Translations under genes and position numbers: made by a program | Notes under the pieces: generated by a model | Told to the model about the DNA's origin: nothing | Database searches by the model: none | The model's input: the letters and a program-made list of their open reading frames with translations, nothing else | Part shown: positions 8,353 through 17,719 of the stretch, piece by piece | Layout of the letters: each line of letters begins with the position of its first letter | Position numbering within the stretch: the stretch's first letter is position 1 | Assembly (NCBI RefSeq): GCF_000219125.1 | Contig: NZ_AFGF01000007.1 | Span: 1-64,000 of the forward strand | Origin: Acetonema longum DSM 6540 | Lineage (GTDB): Bacteria; Bacillota; Negativicutes; Sporomusales; Acetonemataceae | Length of the DNA stretch: 64,000 nt | Reading direction: 5' to 3'

Positions 8353-8927
8353 TGCTCAGTTCTCTCCATACCAACAAGCCACTCGCCCATTCGCCCGGCT
8401 TCTGCCACCACTTCGGTTTGCGCGTGAAAATCCTCTGGCTTATGTGTTCCGCCAACGATAATGATTTTATAAGCACCAAAGCCGAGGAACAAAAGATTCT
8501 TGCCCATGTGCTCAAAATAGTGGCGGAACATAGACGTATCCGGCCTGGCCTGTGTTACCGCCAGCAGAACTTTCTTGCCAGGAGCTAAGTAACTGGAATA
8601 GTCGGGTTTTATATATGGATATAAACGATCAACCACCTGTTTCAATTGTGCCGTCATCTGCCACATGTAGACCGGTGTGGCAAAGACAATACCGCTGGCA
8701 GCATCAATCTCATCATACAATTCTTGCATATTATCCTGCAAGCTGCAGCGATGCTCTTTGCCTCTACAGGCATAACAACTCTGACAGCCTTTAATATTCA
8801 TACCATTAAGGTAATAGGATTTAATTTCAGCCCCCCGGCCAGCTGCCGCCTTACTGACAACTTCCGTCAGTGCAGCAGTTGTGCCTTGCTTACGAGGACT
8901 GCCATTCAGAATAATGATTTTCTTCAT
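8349..8927 (-). CDS. Flavodoxin-fold NAD(P)H-dependent FMN reductase
   Basis: 192-residue cytosolic iron-sulfur flavoprotein/FMN-reductase-like protein. The N-terminal phosphate-binding loop LNGSPRKQGTT and the region ATPVYMWQMTAQLK are typical. A cysteine cluster, CQSCYACRG followed by a further Cys, lies at residues 48-61, as in iron-sulfur flavoproteins of anaerobes, although the spacing is not a confirmed cluster site. Translationally coupled to cutC downstream. Likely role is electron transfer or quinone/nitro reduction (inferred). Confidence 0.83.
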   Translation of the reverse strand: MKKIIILNGSPRKQGTTAALTEVVSKAAAGRGAEIKSYYLNGMNIKGCQSCYACRGKEHRCSLQDNMQELYDEIDAASGIVFATPVYMWQMTAQLKQVVDRLYPYIKPDYSSYLAPGKKVLLAVTQARPDTSMFRHYFEHMGKNLLFLGFGAYKIIIVGGTHKPEDFHAQTEVVAEAGRMGEWLVGMERTEQ

Positions 8928-9059
8928 ACTTATCCCCCCGCCTTCGGCCTATTCTCAGCCGTTTTTCCAGCATCATCCCGATAGCGGACAGGCCCGCACT
9001 GCACAAAAATGATTGGATAATGTCCATCCTTCCTAATTGGAGTAGCAGCCAAGCTGTAC

Positions 9060-9662
9060 TTAGGGAAAGATCTCCACCGGAGTCCCTATTGTGAGATACT
9101 CTTTAAGAATCAATATGTCGGCATCGCTGACCGCTACACACCCTTGCGTCCAGTCCCACAAACTACCGCCCCCATGAATACCCACTTCACCGCCTAAAGG
9201 GGTCTTCCATAAAGGAATTCCGCCCATTTGAGCAGCGGACACAATCTGTTGATATTCTGATGAAGAAATCAGCCCTTGTTTTAATCCCCGTTCCGCATCT
9301 TTGACATTTGGATAATTTAGACCATAGAAATAGACATATGGAGTCTTATCATTGATATAGCAGATAACAAAATTGCCTTCCGGCGTTTTGCCGTCTCCTT
9401 CTTTTTCCTTATTTCCCACTGGAGCGAATCCTCTGGCGATCCGGAAAATGCCAATAATATTTCCATCACCATACAGCATAAGTCTTCGCTCGGATTTATA
9501 TATTTTTACTTCTATTTGCTTTGGCTGCCTGTTTGTTTGATGCAATAAACCGGGAAAAGCAGAAGTATGCAGTTGAAACGGGGGAAAGCCGCGCCATACT
9601 GCAAAAGCCAAAACAAAAATAACGATCAAAACAATTAGGATGGCTAACCGATTATATCGCAT
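9060..9662 (-). CDS. Membrane-anchored L,D-transpeptidase (YkuD domain)
   Basis: 200-residue cell-wall enzyme: one N-terminal membrane segment or uncleaved signal (residues 7-24) followed by an extracytoplasmic YkuD domain. The catalytic motif is visible near the C-terminus as GIHGGGSLWDWTQGCVAVSD, with the essential His and the Cys of the S/TxGC motif. Such enzymes form 3-3 peptidoglycan cross-links or attach proteins. The ATG at 9662 has an AGAGGAA site eight bases upstream. Stands alone. Confidence 0.88.
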   Translation of the reverse strand: MRYNRLAILIVLIVIFVLAFAVWRGFPPFQLHTSAFPGLLHQTNRQPKQIEVKIYKSERRLMLYGDGNIIGIFRIARGFAPVGNKEKEGDGKTPEGNFVICYINDKTPYVYFYGLNYPNVKDAERGLKQGLISSSEYQQIVSAAQMGGIPLWKTPLGGEVGIHGGGSLWDWTQGCVAVSDADILILKEYLTIGTPVEIFP

Positions 9663-10070
9663 GATCAAAATTCCTCTTAATATTTTTCCAACTGCAAGGT
9701 GTTCATAAATTCTTCAATCCGCTTATAGTGGTTTCACTGCCACCACTATTTCCTCATCGTTTGAACCCAATATTTTCTGTGACACGAAACAAATTGCCAA
9801 TGAATGTAAAGTTCATGTGGAATAATTCACCTGCTAAAACAGATTTCTGTTATCATACCATAATCTGCGCTCTCTATAAAGCCAAATTACTGTGCAAATA
9901 AAAAGTTCCTGCAAACATCAAATTGCAGGAACTCTGCTGCTCTATACCGTTTTGTTCGCATAACAATCTATTTTCGCCATTACCAAGGGGATGATTCCTT
10001 CTAACTGATTTCAGCAGCCATACGTCATTCCGTCTGGTGCCGCTCAGCCATATTATTCTATGCATTCCGC
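9663..10070. other. Intergenic region of about 400 bases without a credible gene
   Basis: Holds a short dyad at 9725-9748 (ATAGTGG arms around a TTTCACTG loop) and the terminator at 9897-9933. A 63-codon frame on the minus strand here spans the terminator stem and lacks a recognisable product, so it was not accepted. Confidence 0.5.
9897..9933 (-). terminator. Rho-independent terminator downstream of the MFS pseudogene
   Basis: Perfect 11-base arms AGTTCCTGCAA and TTGCAGGAACT with an eight-base loop. On the minus strand the stem is followed by TTTTTATTT. It is about 140 bases after the MFS stop. Confidence 0.8.
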
Positions 10071-11234
10071 CTATACCCTACCTGCCCTTTTCATCCTTTT
10101 TCCAATTACAGTTAACCCGATAGCAACCGTCATCAGCCCCATCAGCACTGCACTAACCAGCAATGACATCTTTACATTGAAATATTGTTTGCACAGACTG
10201 GCCAGTACAAAGGACAGAATGCCGCCGGAGGCGCCAATGGTGACAAAAAAGGTCATCAAGCGGCTTGAAACTGTTTTCAGTTGGGATGTACCGTAGGAAA
10301 CGATGGATGCATATACTCCGGAGTAGCCCAGCCCCATGAATGCAATCCAGAAATAGATCTCCCATATGCTATCGGAATGCAGCAGCATGGCATAGAAAAA
10401 TACCGCCAGTAAGGAACCGCCCAAAATATACTGCTCAATAGGAAAGATCGTAACAAGATACGTGGACAGCAGCCGGCCGACTGCAATGAATATCCAAAAA
10501 CTGACAGGGAAAAACCGGCCTGAGCTATATCCAAAGCCAGGGAATCAGTCAGATACACAATAAATCCAGTAGGTAAAAATCATTTCAGACAGAACATAAC
10601 ATAGTAATCCGAAGCCGATCAGATATATTTTTACGCCCCAGGGCTGGGAACATTCGCCGGAAAGGACCGGCTGCTGCCGGGAAATCAGCGAAAAGGGGGC
10701 AGACACCAGTCCATAGCATATTGCCGCCACCAGCACCAGCGTCAGTTGATATAGAGCTTCCCAGGTTACCTGGAAATATAACAGGAAACCGGCTAGCGCC
10801 GGCGAGAAGACGGCGCCGCAGCTATAGAAAAAATTCAGCAGATTCAGTTTGGCGGTCCTCTGTTCGTCCCGGTAGAGAGAAACCATGGTATAATTGCCGA
10901 TCGAGCAAAGAATTCCCAGACCCAAGCCATAGGTTAGGATAAAGCAGGAAAAAATGACTAAATTCGGCGACAGCAAGGTAGTGCCGCCAATGCCGGCACA
11001 TATCAAAACAAGGCCGGCTATCATATCCTTCTGTAAATTGACCCGGTCCAGCAGGCAGCCATTTCCTAAAATAGCCAGGCTGTTACCCAAAGTAAACAAT
11101 GCAAAAACATACCCGACCATGTAGGTGTCCACCTGATATTTTCCGGCAATCTCAAGCGGTACAACCCCGGCCAGGCTAAAAGTGACACCCAGAAAGAAAA
11201 AATTAAAATAGGCCAGCCTGTTAATATGTTGCAA
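10071..11234 (-). pseudogene. MFS transporter (TsgA-like), broken by two compensating frameshifts
   Basis: A major facilitator carrier of normal size (about 388 codons) if two indels are corrected. The first segment (11234 to about 10546, 229 codons, TTG start) ends in YWIYCVSD then stop. One T too many in TGGATTTATTG near 10563 shifts the frame; the middle continues as VYLTDSLALDIAQAGFSLSV. One T too few in GTTTTTGGATA near 10490 returns it to the original frame, which continues through RLMTFFVTIGASGGILSF to the end. The GVKIYLIGFGLLCYVLSE block and the SYGTSQLKTVSSRL block resemble TsgA-like carriers. Either a genuine pseudogene or two homopolymer sequencing errors. Confidence 0.8.
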
Positions 11235-11281
11235 AATAGCACCTCTGGCGCCTTGCTTTTAGGCGGCTTAATATACGAAAA

Positions 11282-11932
11282 TTATTCAGCCATAAGCATG
11301 GGAAGCAAATCCTGAACGGAGGCAGCCATAGCCTTGGGATTGGCCTCCCGGAGTTCTTCCGGGCTGCCATAGCCGAATGCCGCTGCAATGCAGCAGATCC
11401 CGTTTTTCCTCGCTCCGATCACATCATGTTTCCGGTCACCGACCATAATGATTCTACCCTTGGGAATGTCAAGACATTCCATCAGCGCGAAGGCAATCAC
11501 TTCGTCTTTGTCAACTCTGGTTCCGTCCAGGTTACTGCCGGCAATCCGGCTGAAATAATGGGCCAGCTGAAAATGCTGCAAAATCTTTTCAGCAAAAACC
11601 GTGGGTTTTGATGTGGCAACTATCAGGGTTTTGCCGGCTTGTTTCAAATTAGCCAATAGTTCCGGTATCCCGTCAAAAACCGCATTTTCATACAGACCCT
11701 TTTCAGTAAAATATTCCCGGTAGTACTCTACCGCTTTTTTGGCATCTGCCTCACTCAGGCGATAAAACACCTGAAAAGACTCGCTCAGCGGCGGGCCGAT
11801 AAACGGGATAAGAGAATCTAAATCCGCAACATGGATGTCAAACTTGGCCAGGGCATACTGCACGCTCCGGGTAATACCCGGCTTAGGGTCAGTTAAAGTT
11901 CCGTCCAGGTCAAATAAGATCACGTCATACAT
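11282..11932 (-). CDS. HAD-superfamily phosphatase (phosphoglycolate phosphatase/Gph-like)
   Basis: 216-residue cytosolic phosphatase. HAD motifs in order: I DLDGTLTD at the N-terminus (nucleophile and acid Asp), II VATSKP (Ser/Thr), Lys in the RVDKDEVI segment, and IV MVGDRKHDVIGA (metal-binding Asp pair), with a helical cap of about residues 15-85. The ATG at 11932 is preferred; the longer upstream frame overlaps xpt. Neighbouring xpt and nucleoside transporter genes suggest it may act as a nucleotide phosphatase, though the sequence class is generic Gph/PpaX-like. Confidence 0.88.
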   Translation of the reverse strand: MYDVILFDLDGTLTDPKPGITRSVQYALAKFDIHVADLDSLIPFIGPPLSESFQVFYRLSEADAKKAVEYYREYFTEKGLYENAVFDGIPELLANLKQAGKTLIVATSKPTVFAEKILQHFQLAHYFSRIAGSNLDGTRVDKDEVIAFALMECLDIPKGRIIMVGDRKHDVIGARKNGICCIAAAFGYGSPEELREANPKAMAASVQDLLPMLMAE

Positions 11933-11948
11933 GTTCAACGGCCCCTTG

Positions 11949-12524
11949 TTAATTTTGGGCGAAGCGAATCGTCCCCGGCTCCATATATTCGATGGCTGCC
12001 AGGGTCTCAATCCGGATGCCGGCAGCTCTCAGTTTTTTGCCGCCCTCTTGAAAGCGTTTTTCGATGACAATACCGGCACCGGCTAACTTGGCGCCGGATT
12101 GACGGACAATACTGACCATGCCGTTGAGCGCTTCACCGTGAGCCAGAAAATCATCGATAATTAAGATCACATCATCTTTAACGAGAAATTTGGCAGCAAC
12201 AGAAATCTGCACCGCTTCTTTACGGGTAAAGGAAAAAACATCAGCCAGGTAGGTCTCGCTGTCCTGAGTGACGGCCGGTTTCTTCTTGGCGAAAACTACC
12301 GGTACTCCCAGTTTTAATCCCGCCGCCATGGCTACGGCGATACCGGAAGACTCCACCGTAAGAATTTTAGTCACCCCATCCTGGGTAAACTTATCGGCCA
12401 ACGTCTCACCCATGCGCATGATAAAGGCAGGGTCAATCTGATGATTCAAAAATGAGTCCACTTTCAAAGTCTGCGTTCCGATTACCTGTCCGTCAATACG
12501 GATCCGATCCTGCAATTCTTTCAT
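11949..12524 (-). CDS. xpt: Xanthine phosphoribosyltransferase
   Basis: 191-residue purine salvage enzyme converting xanthine and PRPP to XMP. It follows Bacillus Xpt closely: LKVDSFLNHQIDP, ESSGIAVAMAAGLKLGVPVV, the PRPP-binding loop VILIIDDFLAHGEALNG and GAGIVIEKRFQEG. Start set at the ATG at 12524, five bases after GGAGG, rather than 12 bases further upstream. Part of a minus-strand block with the BMP-type nucleoside transporter and a HAD phosphatase. No guanine riboswitch was found upstream. Confidence 0.95.
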   Translation of the reverse strand: MKELQDRIRIDGQVIGTQTLKVDSFLNHQIDPAFIMRMGETLADKFTQDGVTKILTVESSGIAVAMAAGLKLGVPVVFAKKKPAVTQDSETYLADVFSFTRKEAVQISVAAKFLVKDDVILIIDDFLAHGEALNGMVSIVRQSGAKLAGAGIVIEKRFQEGGKKLRAAGIRIETLAAIEYMEPGTIRFAQN

Positions 12525-12547
12525 AAAGTCCTCCACATATACTTGCT

Positions 12548-13480
12548 TTAACGGTCTTCACGATTATACGGCAGTCCCAGCGCTCCAGGCGCCGTCAGCC
12601 TGCCGCCCTGGCGGGCCATAACTATCACCAAGACAATAATAGTAAATAAATAAGGAAGCATACTCAACAAAAACGGCGATACAGAAACCCCGAGCACTTG
12701 CAAATGGAAACCTAAGGCATCCACGCCGCCGAAAAAATAAGACCCGATCATAGCCCGTACCGGATTCCACAGGGCGAAGATCACCAGGGCCACAGCAATC
12801 CAGCCCCGGCCGGCAGTCATATTCTCCAGCCAACTGGGTGCATAAGCCAGGGAAAGATAAGCGCCGCCGATACCGCATAACATGCCGCCAAGGGTAATGT
12901 ACAGGTAACGCAGGGCAAATACCTTAACTCCCAGCGCATCCGCCGCCGCCGGATTTTCGCCCAAAGCCCGCAGGTAAAGTCCCGGACGGGTACGATACAT
13001 AAAAAACCATAAGAGCGGTACCAACAGATAACTCAGGTACACCAATACGTCATGCTGAAAAAACACCGGTCCCACCAGCGGCAAATCAGACAAAAATCCC
13101 AGCGGCTGTACAGCAAAGGGACTGGGTACCGGTATGCCGATATAGTCCTTGCCCAGATATCCGCTCAGTCCGGCGCCGAACAAGGTCAAGGCCAAACCGC
13201 TGACTATCTGGTTGGCCCGCAGGGTTATGCATAACAACGCATGAATCAGCGCCACCAGCCCTCCGGCCAGCATGGCCGCGGCCAGCCCCAGCCAACTGCT
13301 GCCGGTAGTCACGGCCGCAATAAAGCCGCTTACCGCGCCTACCAGCATGATGCCTTCGACTCCCAGATTCAGGATGCCGGCCCGTTCCGTGACCAGTTCT
13401 CCCAGTGCCGCGAACAGAATCGGAGTACCGGCCGTAATGGCCGCCGCTAAAATGGAAATCAGTACAGATTGCTCACTCAC
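12548..13480 (-). CDS. Nucleoside ABC transporter, permease 2 (NupQ/YufQ-like)
   Basis: 310-residue membrane permease of the BPD_transp_2 family with about eight to ten hydrophobic segments. The characteristic block GELVTERAGILNLGVEGIML lies at the N-terminus, and GENPAAADALGVKV is the EAA-like cytoplasmic loop that contacts the ATPase. Its first eight bases overlap the end of permease 1, so the two are coupled. With the BMP lipoprotein and ATPase upstream it forms a purine nucleoside importer (substrate inferred from NupNOPQ homology and neighbouring xpt). Confidence 0.9.
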   Translation of the reverse strand: MSEQSVLISILAAAITAGTPILFAALGELVTERAGILNLGVEGIMLVGAVSGFIAAVTTGSSWLGLAAAMLAGGLVALIHALLCITLRANQIVSGLALTLFGAGLSGYLGKDYIGIPVPSPFAVQPLGFLSDLPLVGPVFFQHDVLVYLSYLLVPLLWFFMYRTRPGLYLRALGENPAAADALGVKVFALRYLYITLGGMLCGIGGAYLSLAYAPSWLENMTAGRGWIAVALVIFALWNPVRAMIGSYFFGGVDALGFHLQVLGVSVSPFLLSMLPYLFTIIVLVIVMARQGGRLTAPGALGLPYNREDR

Positions 13481-14558
13481 TCGCCGTCTCTCCTTTCCTG
13501 TTGGAAATCACCAGACGATAGTTGGTCAATACCTCACCGCCCACCACGAAAAAGAGAATGGCGCCCTGAATCATCGTGGCAACCGATGCCGGCACTCCCA
13601 TGGTTTGAACGAAATAGCCGCCAACCTGCAGCGTCCCGAACAAACCGGCTACCAGCATGATGGCCAGCGGGTTTAGTTTTGCCAGCCAGGCCACAATAAT
13701 GGCGGTGTAGCCGTAGCCCGGACTCAAATGAGGCTGCAGCCTGCCTACGATGCCGCTGACCTCAGCCATGCCGGCAAAACCGCAGATGGCCCCGCTGACG
13801 ATCATGACCAGATAAATATTCTTCTTGATATTCATGCCGGCATAGCGGGCAGCCCGCTCACTGGAACCGATGACTTTGATCTCATAGCCCCATTTGGAAT
13901 TGCGGAAAATAATGACGAAAACTGCCATGATGATAAAGGCGAAAATAATGCCGATATGAATGCGTGACCCTCCAAAAGTAGGCAGCATGGCCGCCGCCGG
14001 GAACTGGGCTGTCAGGGGAAAATTCATTCCCTGGGGATCTCGCCAGGCTCCGTACACCAGATAGTTCACCCAGAGAATCCCCACATAGTTCAGCATCAGG
14101 GTGGTGATGATTTCATTCACCTGCCATTTTGCCCGCAAAGCAGCAGGTATGGCCCCCCAGAAACCGCCGGCGAGGGTGCTCAAAAGCAGCATGCCGGGAA
14201 GCATCAGCCAAGCCGGCAGACCGGGGAAAGTCAGCGGCAGCCAGCTAGCCGCCATGGCCCCCAGGTAAAACTGTCCTTCTGCCCCGATATTCCACAATTG
14301 CATACGGTATGCCAGGGAAACCCCAAGGCCGCAAATCATCAGAGGAATCGCCTTAACCACAGTCTCCGAGAGGCCATAGGCTGAACCCAGCGCACCGGTG
14401 AACATAGCAGTGTAAACCTCTAAAGGGTCCCGTCCGGTCAAGGCGAGAAAGGCGGCGCAGAAAAGCATCGCCAAAATGACCGACAAAACCGGGACCATAA
14501 CAATCATTGTCTGGGACGGAGCCAAGCGTTTTTCAAATTTAAACGGCAGAGCCGCCAT
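13473..14558 (-). CDS. Nucleoside ABC transporter, permease 1 (NupP/YufP-like)
   Basis: 361-residue membrane permease, partner of the gene at 12548. Family features include the block LSETVVKAIPLMICGLGVSL, QLWNIGAEGQFYLGA and the cytoplasmic loop VIGSSERAARYAGMNIKK. Start taken at the ATG at 14558, with GGAGG eight bases upstream; another ATG lies six bases earlier. Overlaps the second permease and follows the ATPase gene after 80 bases that include a short GAGATGC-AAA-GCATCTC dyad. Confidence 0.9.
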   Translation of the reverse strand: MAALPFKFEKRLAPSQTMIVMVPVLSVILAMLFCAAFLALTGRDPLEVYTAMFTGALGSAYGLSETVVKAIPLMICGLGVSLAYRMQLWNIGAEGQFYLGAMAASWLPLTFPGLPAWLMLPGMLLLSTLAGGFWGAIPAALRAKWQVNEIITTLMLNYVGILWVNYLVYGAWRDPQGMNFPLTAQFPAAAMLPTFGGSRIHIGIIFAFIIMAVFVIIFRNSKWGYEIKVIGSSERAARYAGMNIKKNIYLVMIVSGAICGFAGMAEVSGIVGRLQPHLSPGYGYTAIIVAWLAKLNPLAIMLVAGLFGTLQVGGYFVQTMGVPASVATMIQGAILFFVVGGEVLTNYRLVISNRKGETASE

Positions 14559-14638
14559 AAGCATCGCCTCCTAGAGAGATGCAAAGCATCTCGAAGTTAG
14601 TGGAAAAACAGATTGCGTTTCGGCTACAGAGACGGATG

Positions 14639-16192
14639 TCAGGGCTGGCAAAAATTCCGAAAAGCAAGGTTTTCCGAGTCTACCGCCCCGGGCGAACCGG
14701 CCATGAGCATGCCGATTTTATCAATATCAGCCTGATCAACCGGGAAGTCCCCTACTAATTGGCCATTAAATAAAACACCGACCCGGTCAGCCAATTTCAA
14801 AATTTCCTCCAGGTCCTCCGATATTAATAAAATCGCCGTGCGGCTGGCCTTCAAGTCCAACAACAGTTTATGAACGGCTTCAGTCGCTCCCACATCCAGT
14901 CCCCGCGCCGGATACACCACAATCATCAAGCGCGGATGGTCGGATATTTCCCGGGCAAGCAGCATCCGCTGCAAATTTCCGCCTGATAACAGTTTAACCG
15001 GTTGATTCAGGCTGGCCAGCTTGATCTGATACTGCTTGATCAGCCTGACCGCTTTTTCTTCTATCGCTTGGCTGTTTAAGAGCCAGCGGCCGGAATATTC
15101 CGGTTGCTGGTAACTTTTCAACAATAAGTTTTCTATTGCATTCAAATCCGGCACCAATCCCATACCGAGCCGGTCCTCCGGCACATAACTGACGCCACGG
15201 CTTATGATGGCCGCCGGCGGCAAATTAGTCACAGTCTCTTCATGCAGCCGGACCTGACCTTTAGCTACCCGGCGCAAACCGGTAATGATCTCGGCCAGTT
15301 CCCTCTGGCCATTACCGGCCACCCCAGCCAGCCCCAGGATTTCTCCCTCCCGGATGGTCAGTGAAATCCCCCGCAAGCCGGGCCGTCCCATATCGTTCCA
15401 GGCATGAACCTTTTCCAGGGAAAGGACTACGTTCCCCTGTCCCACCGTTTCTCGCGCATACTGAGACGCCACGTCCCGCCCAACCATTAGCCGCACTAGT
15501 TCCCGGCTGTTCAGCTGTTCACGCAACAGTGTTCCGGTGACCTTGCCGCCCCGCAATACGGTGACCCGGTCAGCCAGTTCCATGATCTCATTGAGCTTAT
15601 GAGTAATAAATACAACCGCACAGCCATCATCAGCCATCTTGCGCAGGTTGCTGAAGAGATCGCTGGTTTCCTGAGGCGTGAGCACCGCCGTCGGCTCGTC
15701 CATAATCAGGACCCGGGAACCCTGATACAACATCCGCAGGATTTCTACCCGCTGTTTTTCCCCGACCGACAAATGGCCGACAATCGCATCCGGATTTACT
15801 TCCAGGCCGTATTTAGCGCTAAAGGATGTGATTTTGGCTTTTAATTTATCCGCTGGCAGAAGCAATGAGCCGTTTTGTTCTCCCAGAGTTATGTTCTCGG
15901 TCACTGTAAAAGGATTCACCAATTTAAAATGCTGATGGACCATGCCAATGCCACTGGCAATGGCATCGCGAGGAGAACTGAATTTTTTTTCAACCCCGTT
16001 GACTGTAATGCCGCCGGCATCCGGTTTATAAAGGCCGGCCAGAATCGACATCAGAGTGCTTTTGCCGGACCCGTTCTCCCCCAGCAGGGCATGAATTTCC
16101 CCGGCATAAATGTCTAGATTTACCTGCTGATTGGCAATAACGCCAGGGAAACACTTTACAATATCCCGCATTTCAATAAATGGTTTTGCCAT
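14639..16192 (-). CDS. Nucleoside ABC transporter, ATP-binding protein (NupO/YufO-like)
   Basis: 517-residue double ATPase of the sugar/nucleoside class. The first half has a complete nucleotide site: Walker A GENGSGKST (residues 38-46), signature LSVGEKQRVEIL, Walker B VLIMDEPTAVLTPQE. The second half keeps the signature LSGGNLQRMLLARE, but Walker A is degenerate (GVAGNGQREL) and Walker B reads MIVVYPARGLDVGA, as usual for this family where one site is catalytically weak. Sits between the binding lipoprotein and the permeases. Confidence 0.92.
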   Translation of the reverse strand: MAKPFIEMRDIVKCFPGVIANQQVNLDIYAGEIHALLGENGSGKSTLMSILAGLYKPDAGGITVNGVEKKFSSPRDAIASGIGMVHQHFKLVNPFTVTENITLGEQNGSLLLPADKLKAKITSFSAKYGLEVNPDAIVGHLSVGEKQRVEILRMLYQGSRVLIMDEPTAVLTPQETSDLFSNLRKMADDGCAVVFITHKLNEIMELADRVTVLRGGKVTGTLLREQLNSRELVRLMVGRDVASQYARETVGQGNVVLSLEKVHAWNDMGRPGLRGISLTIREGEILGLAGVAGNGQRELAEIITGLRRVAKGQVRLHEETVTNLPPAAIISRGVSYVPEDRLGMGLVPDLNAIENLLLKSYQQPEYSGRWLLNSQAIEEKAVRLIKQYQIKLASLNQPVKLLSGGNLQRMLLAREISDHPRLMIVVYPARGLDVGATEAVHKLLLDLKASRTAILLISEDLEEILKLADRVGVLFNGQLVGDFPVDQADIDKIGMLMAGSPGAVDSENLAFRNFCQP

Positions 16193-16269
16193 TACTTCCT
16201 CCAGCTTGTAAGACTCGGAAAGCGCTTACTTCCCCGATACCCCGAGAAGCCTCGCCTCTCTCTAAATGC

Positions 16270-16303
16270 AGAGTGCCGGCAGAAAAAAATCTGCCAGCGC
16301 TCT
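16270..16303 (-). repeat. Inverted repeat between the binding-protein and ATPase genes
   Basis: Arms AGAGTGCCGGCAGA and TCTGCCAGCGCTCT (two mismatches) around an A-rich loop. In the mRNA it lies just after the binding-protein gene, where such stem-loops often cause partial termination or protect the upstream message, giving more binding protein than transporter. Function inferred from position. Confidence 0.6.
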
Positions 16304-16334
16304 ACACCTATAAATAGGATCGCTGTTTACTTAC

Positions 16335-17432
16335 TTATTTACCAAGAGTCCCTTCGACACCTTCTACAAACCAGTCAAACGAGAGCATATCGGCATCAGA
16401 CATTCTTTGACCGGCCGGAACTTTGACCTTACCGCTTTGATCTTTAATCGGGCCGGTAAAGACGTCCCATCTTCCGCTGATGATGACCTTTTGTGCGTCA
16501 TCTACCAGTTGTTTTGTCTCATCATTGACCATCGGGCCGAAAGGCGCGAGAGCTATAACGCCGTCACTCATCGGACCCCAGTACTGTTCGGATTTCCAGG
16601 TCTTATTCTTCACGGATTCCACTATCTTTACATAGTATGGACCCCAGTTCCAGACAACAGAAGTCAAAACAGCTTTAGGCGCCAGTTTGCTCATATCGGT
16701 ATTATAACCCACACCGTATTTGCCTGCTTCCTCAGCAGCCTGCTGCGGACCGGGGGTGTCCTGATGCTGGGCGATAACATCGGCGCCGGCATCAAGAAGC
16801 GTCTTGCCGGCCTGTTTTTCTTTTGCCGGGTCATACCAGGTATTGGTCCAGATGACTTTTACTTTTGCATCGGGATTTACCGAACGGACACCTTGGGTGA
16901 AGGCATTGATACCGCGTACGACTTCCGGAATCGGGAAGGCGGCTACATAACCGATCTGATTGCTTTTTGTGGTTTTGCCGGCGGCAATGCCGCTGAGATA
17001 GCGTGCCTGATAAATCCGGCCGAAATAGGTGCCTACATTGGCGGCAGTTTTATAGCCGGAACAGTGCATAAATACTATATCAGGATATTTCTTGGCGACA
17101 TTGATGGTCGGGTCCATATAACCGAAGCTGGTGGTAAAAATCAGCTTGTTGCCTTGCTCGGCCAGTTGGGTGATAACCCGTTCGGCGTCGGCGCCTTCGG
17201 GAACGGACTCAACAATCGTAGTCTGAACGTCCGGTATTTTGCTGATTAAGTATTTACGTGCTTCGTCATGGGAATAAGTCCAGCCGGTATCCCCTACCGG
17301 TCCCACATAAACAAATGCAACTTTGAATTTGTTCTCCGGAGCCGGAGTGGCTTGCTTCTGCCCGCAGCCGCTGAGCGCCAGGGTAACCATCAGAACGGCA
17401 ATAAGCGCGGCGCACCAAAACCTTCTTTTCAT
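16335..17432 (-). CDS. BMP-family nucleoside-binding lipoprotein (NupN/Med-like)
   Basis: 365-residue substrate-binding lipoprotein. It has a signal peptide with a lipobox (LALSGC, Cys at about residue 23 from the ATG at 17432), then a Bmp domain: KVAFVYVGPVGDTGWTYSHD, DVIAQHQDTPGPQQAAEEAG and YGVGYNTDMS. Start at 17432 with GGAGG ten bases upstream; the frame is open 11 codons further. First gene of the transporter operon. Purine nucleosides are the probable ligands, as in Bacillus NupN and spirochaete PnrA; inferred. Confidence 0.92.
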   Translation of the reverse strand: MKRRFWCAALIAVLMVTLALSGCGQKQATPAPENKFKVAFVYVGPVGDTGWTYSHDEARKYLISKIPDVQTTIVESVPEGADAERVITQLAEQGNKLIFTTSFGYMDPTINVAKKYPDIVFMHCSGYKTAANVGTYFGRIYQARYLSGIAAGKTTKSNQIGYVAAFPIPEVVRGINAFTQGVRSVNPDAKVKVIWTNTWYDPAKEKQAGKTLLDAGADVIAQHQDTPGPQQAAEEAGKYGVGYNTDMSKLAPKAVLTSVVWNWGPYYVKIVESVKNKTWKSEQYWGPMSDGVIALAPFGPMVNDETKQLVDDAQKVIISGRWDVFTGPIKDQSGKVKVPAGQRMSDADMLSFDWFVEGVEGTLGK

Positions 17433-17689
17433 TCCTAGTTGACCTCCCATACATTTGTTGAACATTTAATCGATATATTTAAAAATCATTCGGCATTTTT
17501 ATTATTTTACCTGCTGTCCAACAAAAAATTTTCGCGGAAAATAGTGCTTATAGCCTATTGTACACCCCATCTGCAGCCCGTGAAAGCTGGAATAAAGCAG
17601 ATCGCTTTTCGGGTAATCAGAGCGAAGTAACCAATCGGCACAAATCCGAAAAGGGACACTTTCTGAACAGCGCGCTCTCGCAGACCTGA

Positions 17690-17719
17690 CAACGCAGACG
17701 GGCCTTTTTCAACAGGCCC
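17690..17719. repeat. Dispersed inverted-repeat element, copy C (right arm only)
   Basis: Contains CAACGCAG, then GGGCCTTTTTCAAC, matching the right arm of the complete copy at 52824. The TCA at 17709-17711 is the stop codon (TGA) of the molybdopterin oxidoreductase read on the minus strand. No matching left arm was found nearby, so this copy is partial or degenerate. Confidence 0.65.

Noticed and set aside
16407-17249. 280-codon plus-strand frame
   Set aside because: Antisense shadow of the BMP lipoprotein gene, which has a signal peptide, lipobox and family motifs.
17433-17690. Purine riboswitch upstream of the nucleoside transporter operon
   Set aside because: No conserved purine-aptamer loop sequences were found on the minus strand; only a weak promoter-like TTGTTG/TAAAAA pair.
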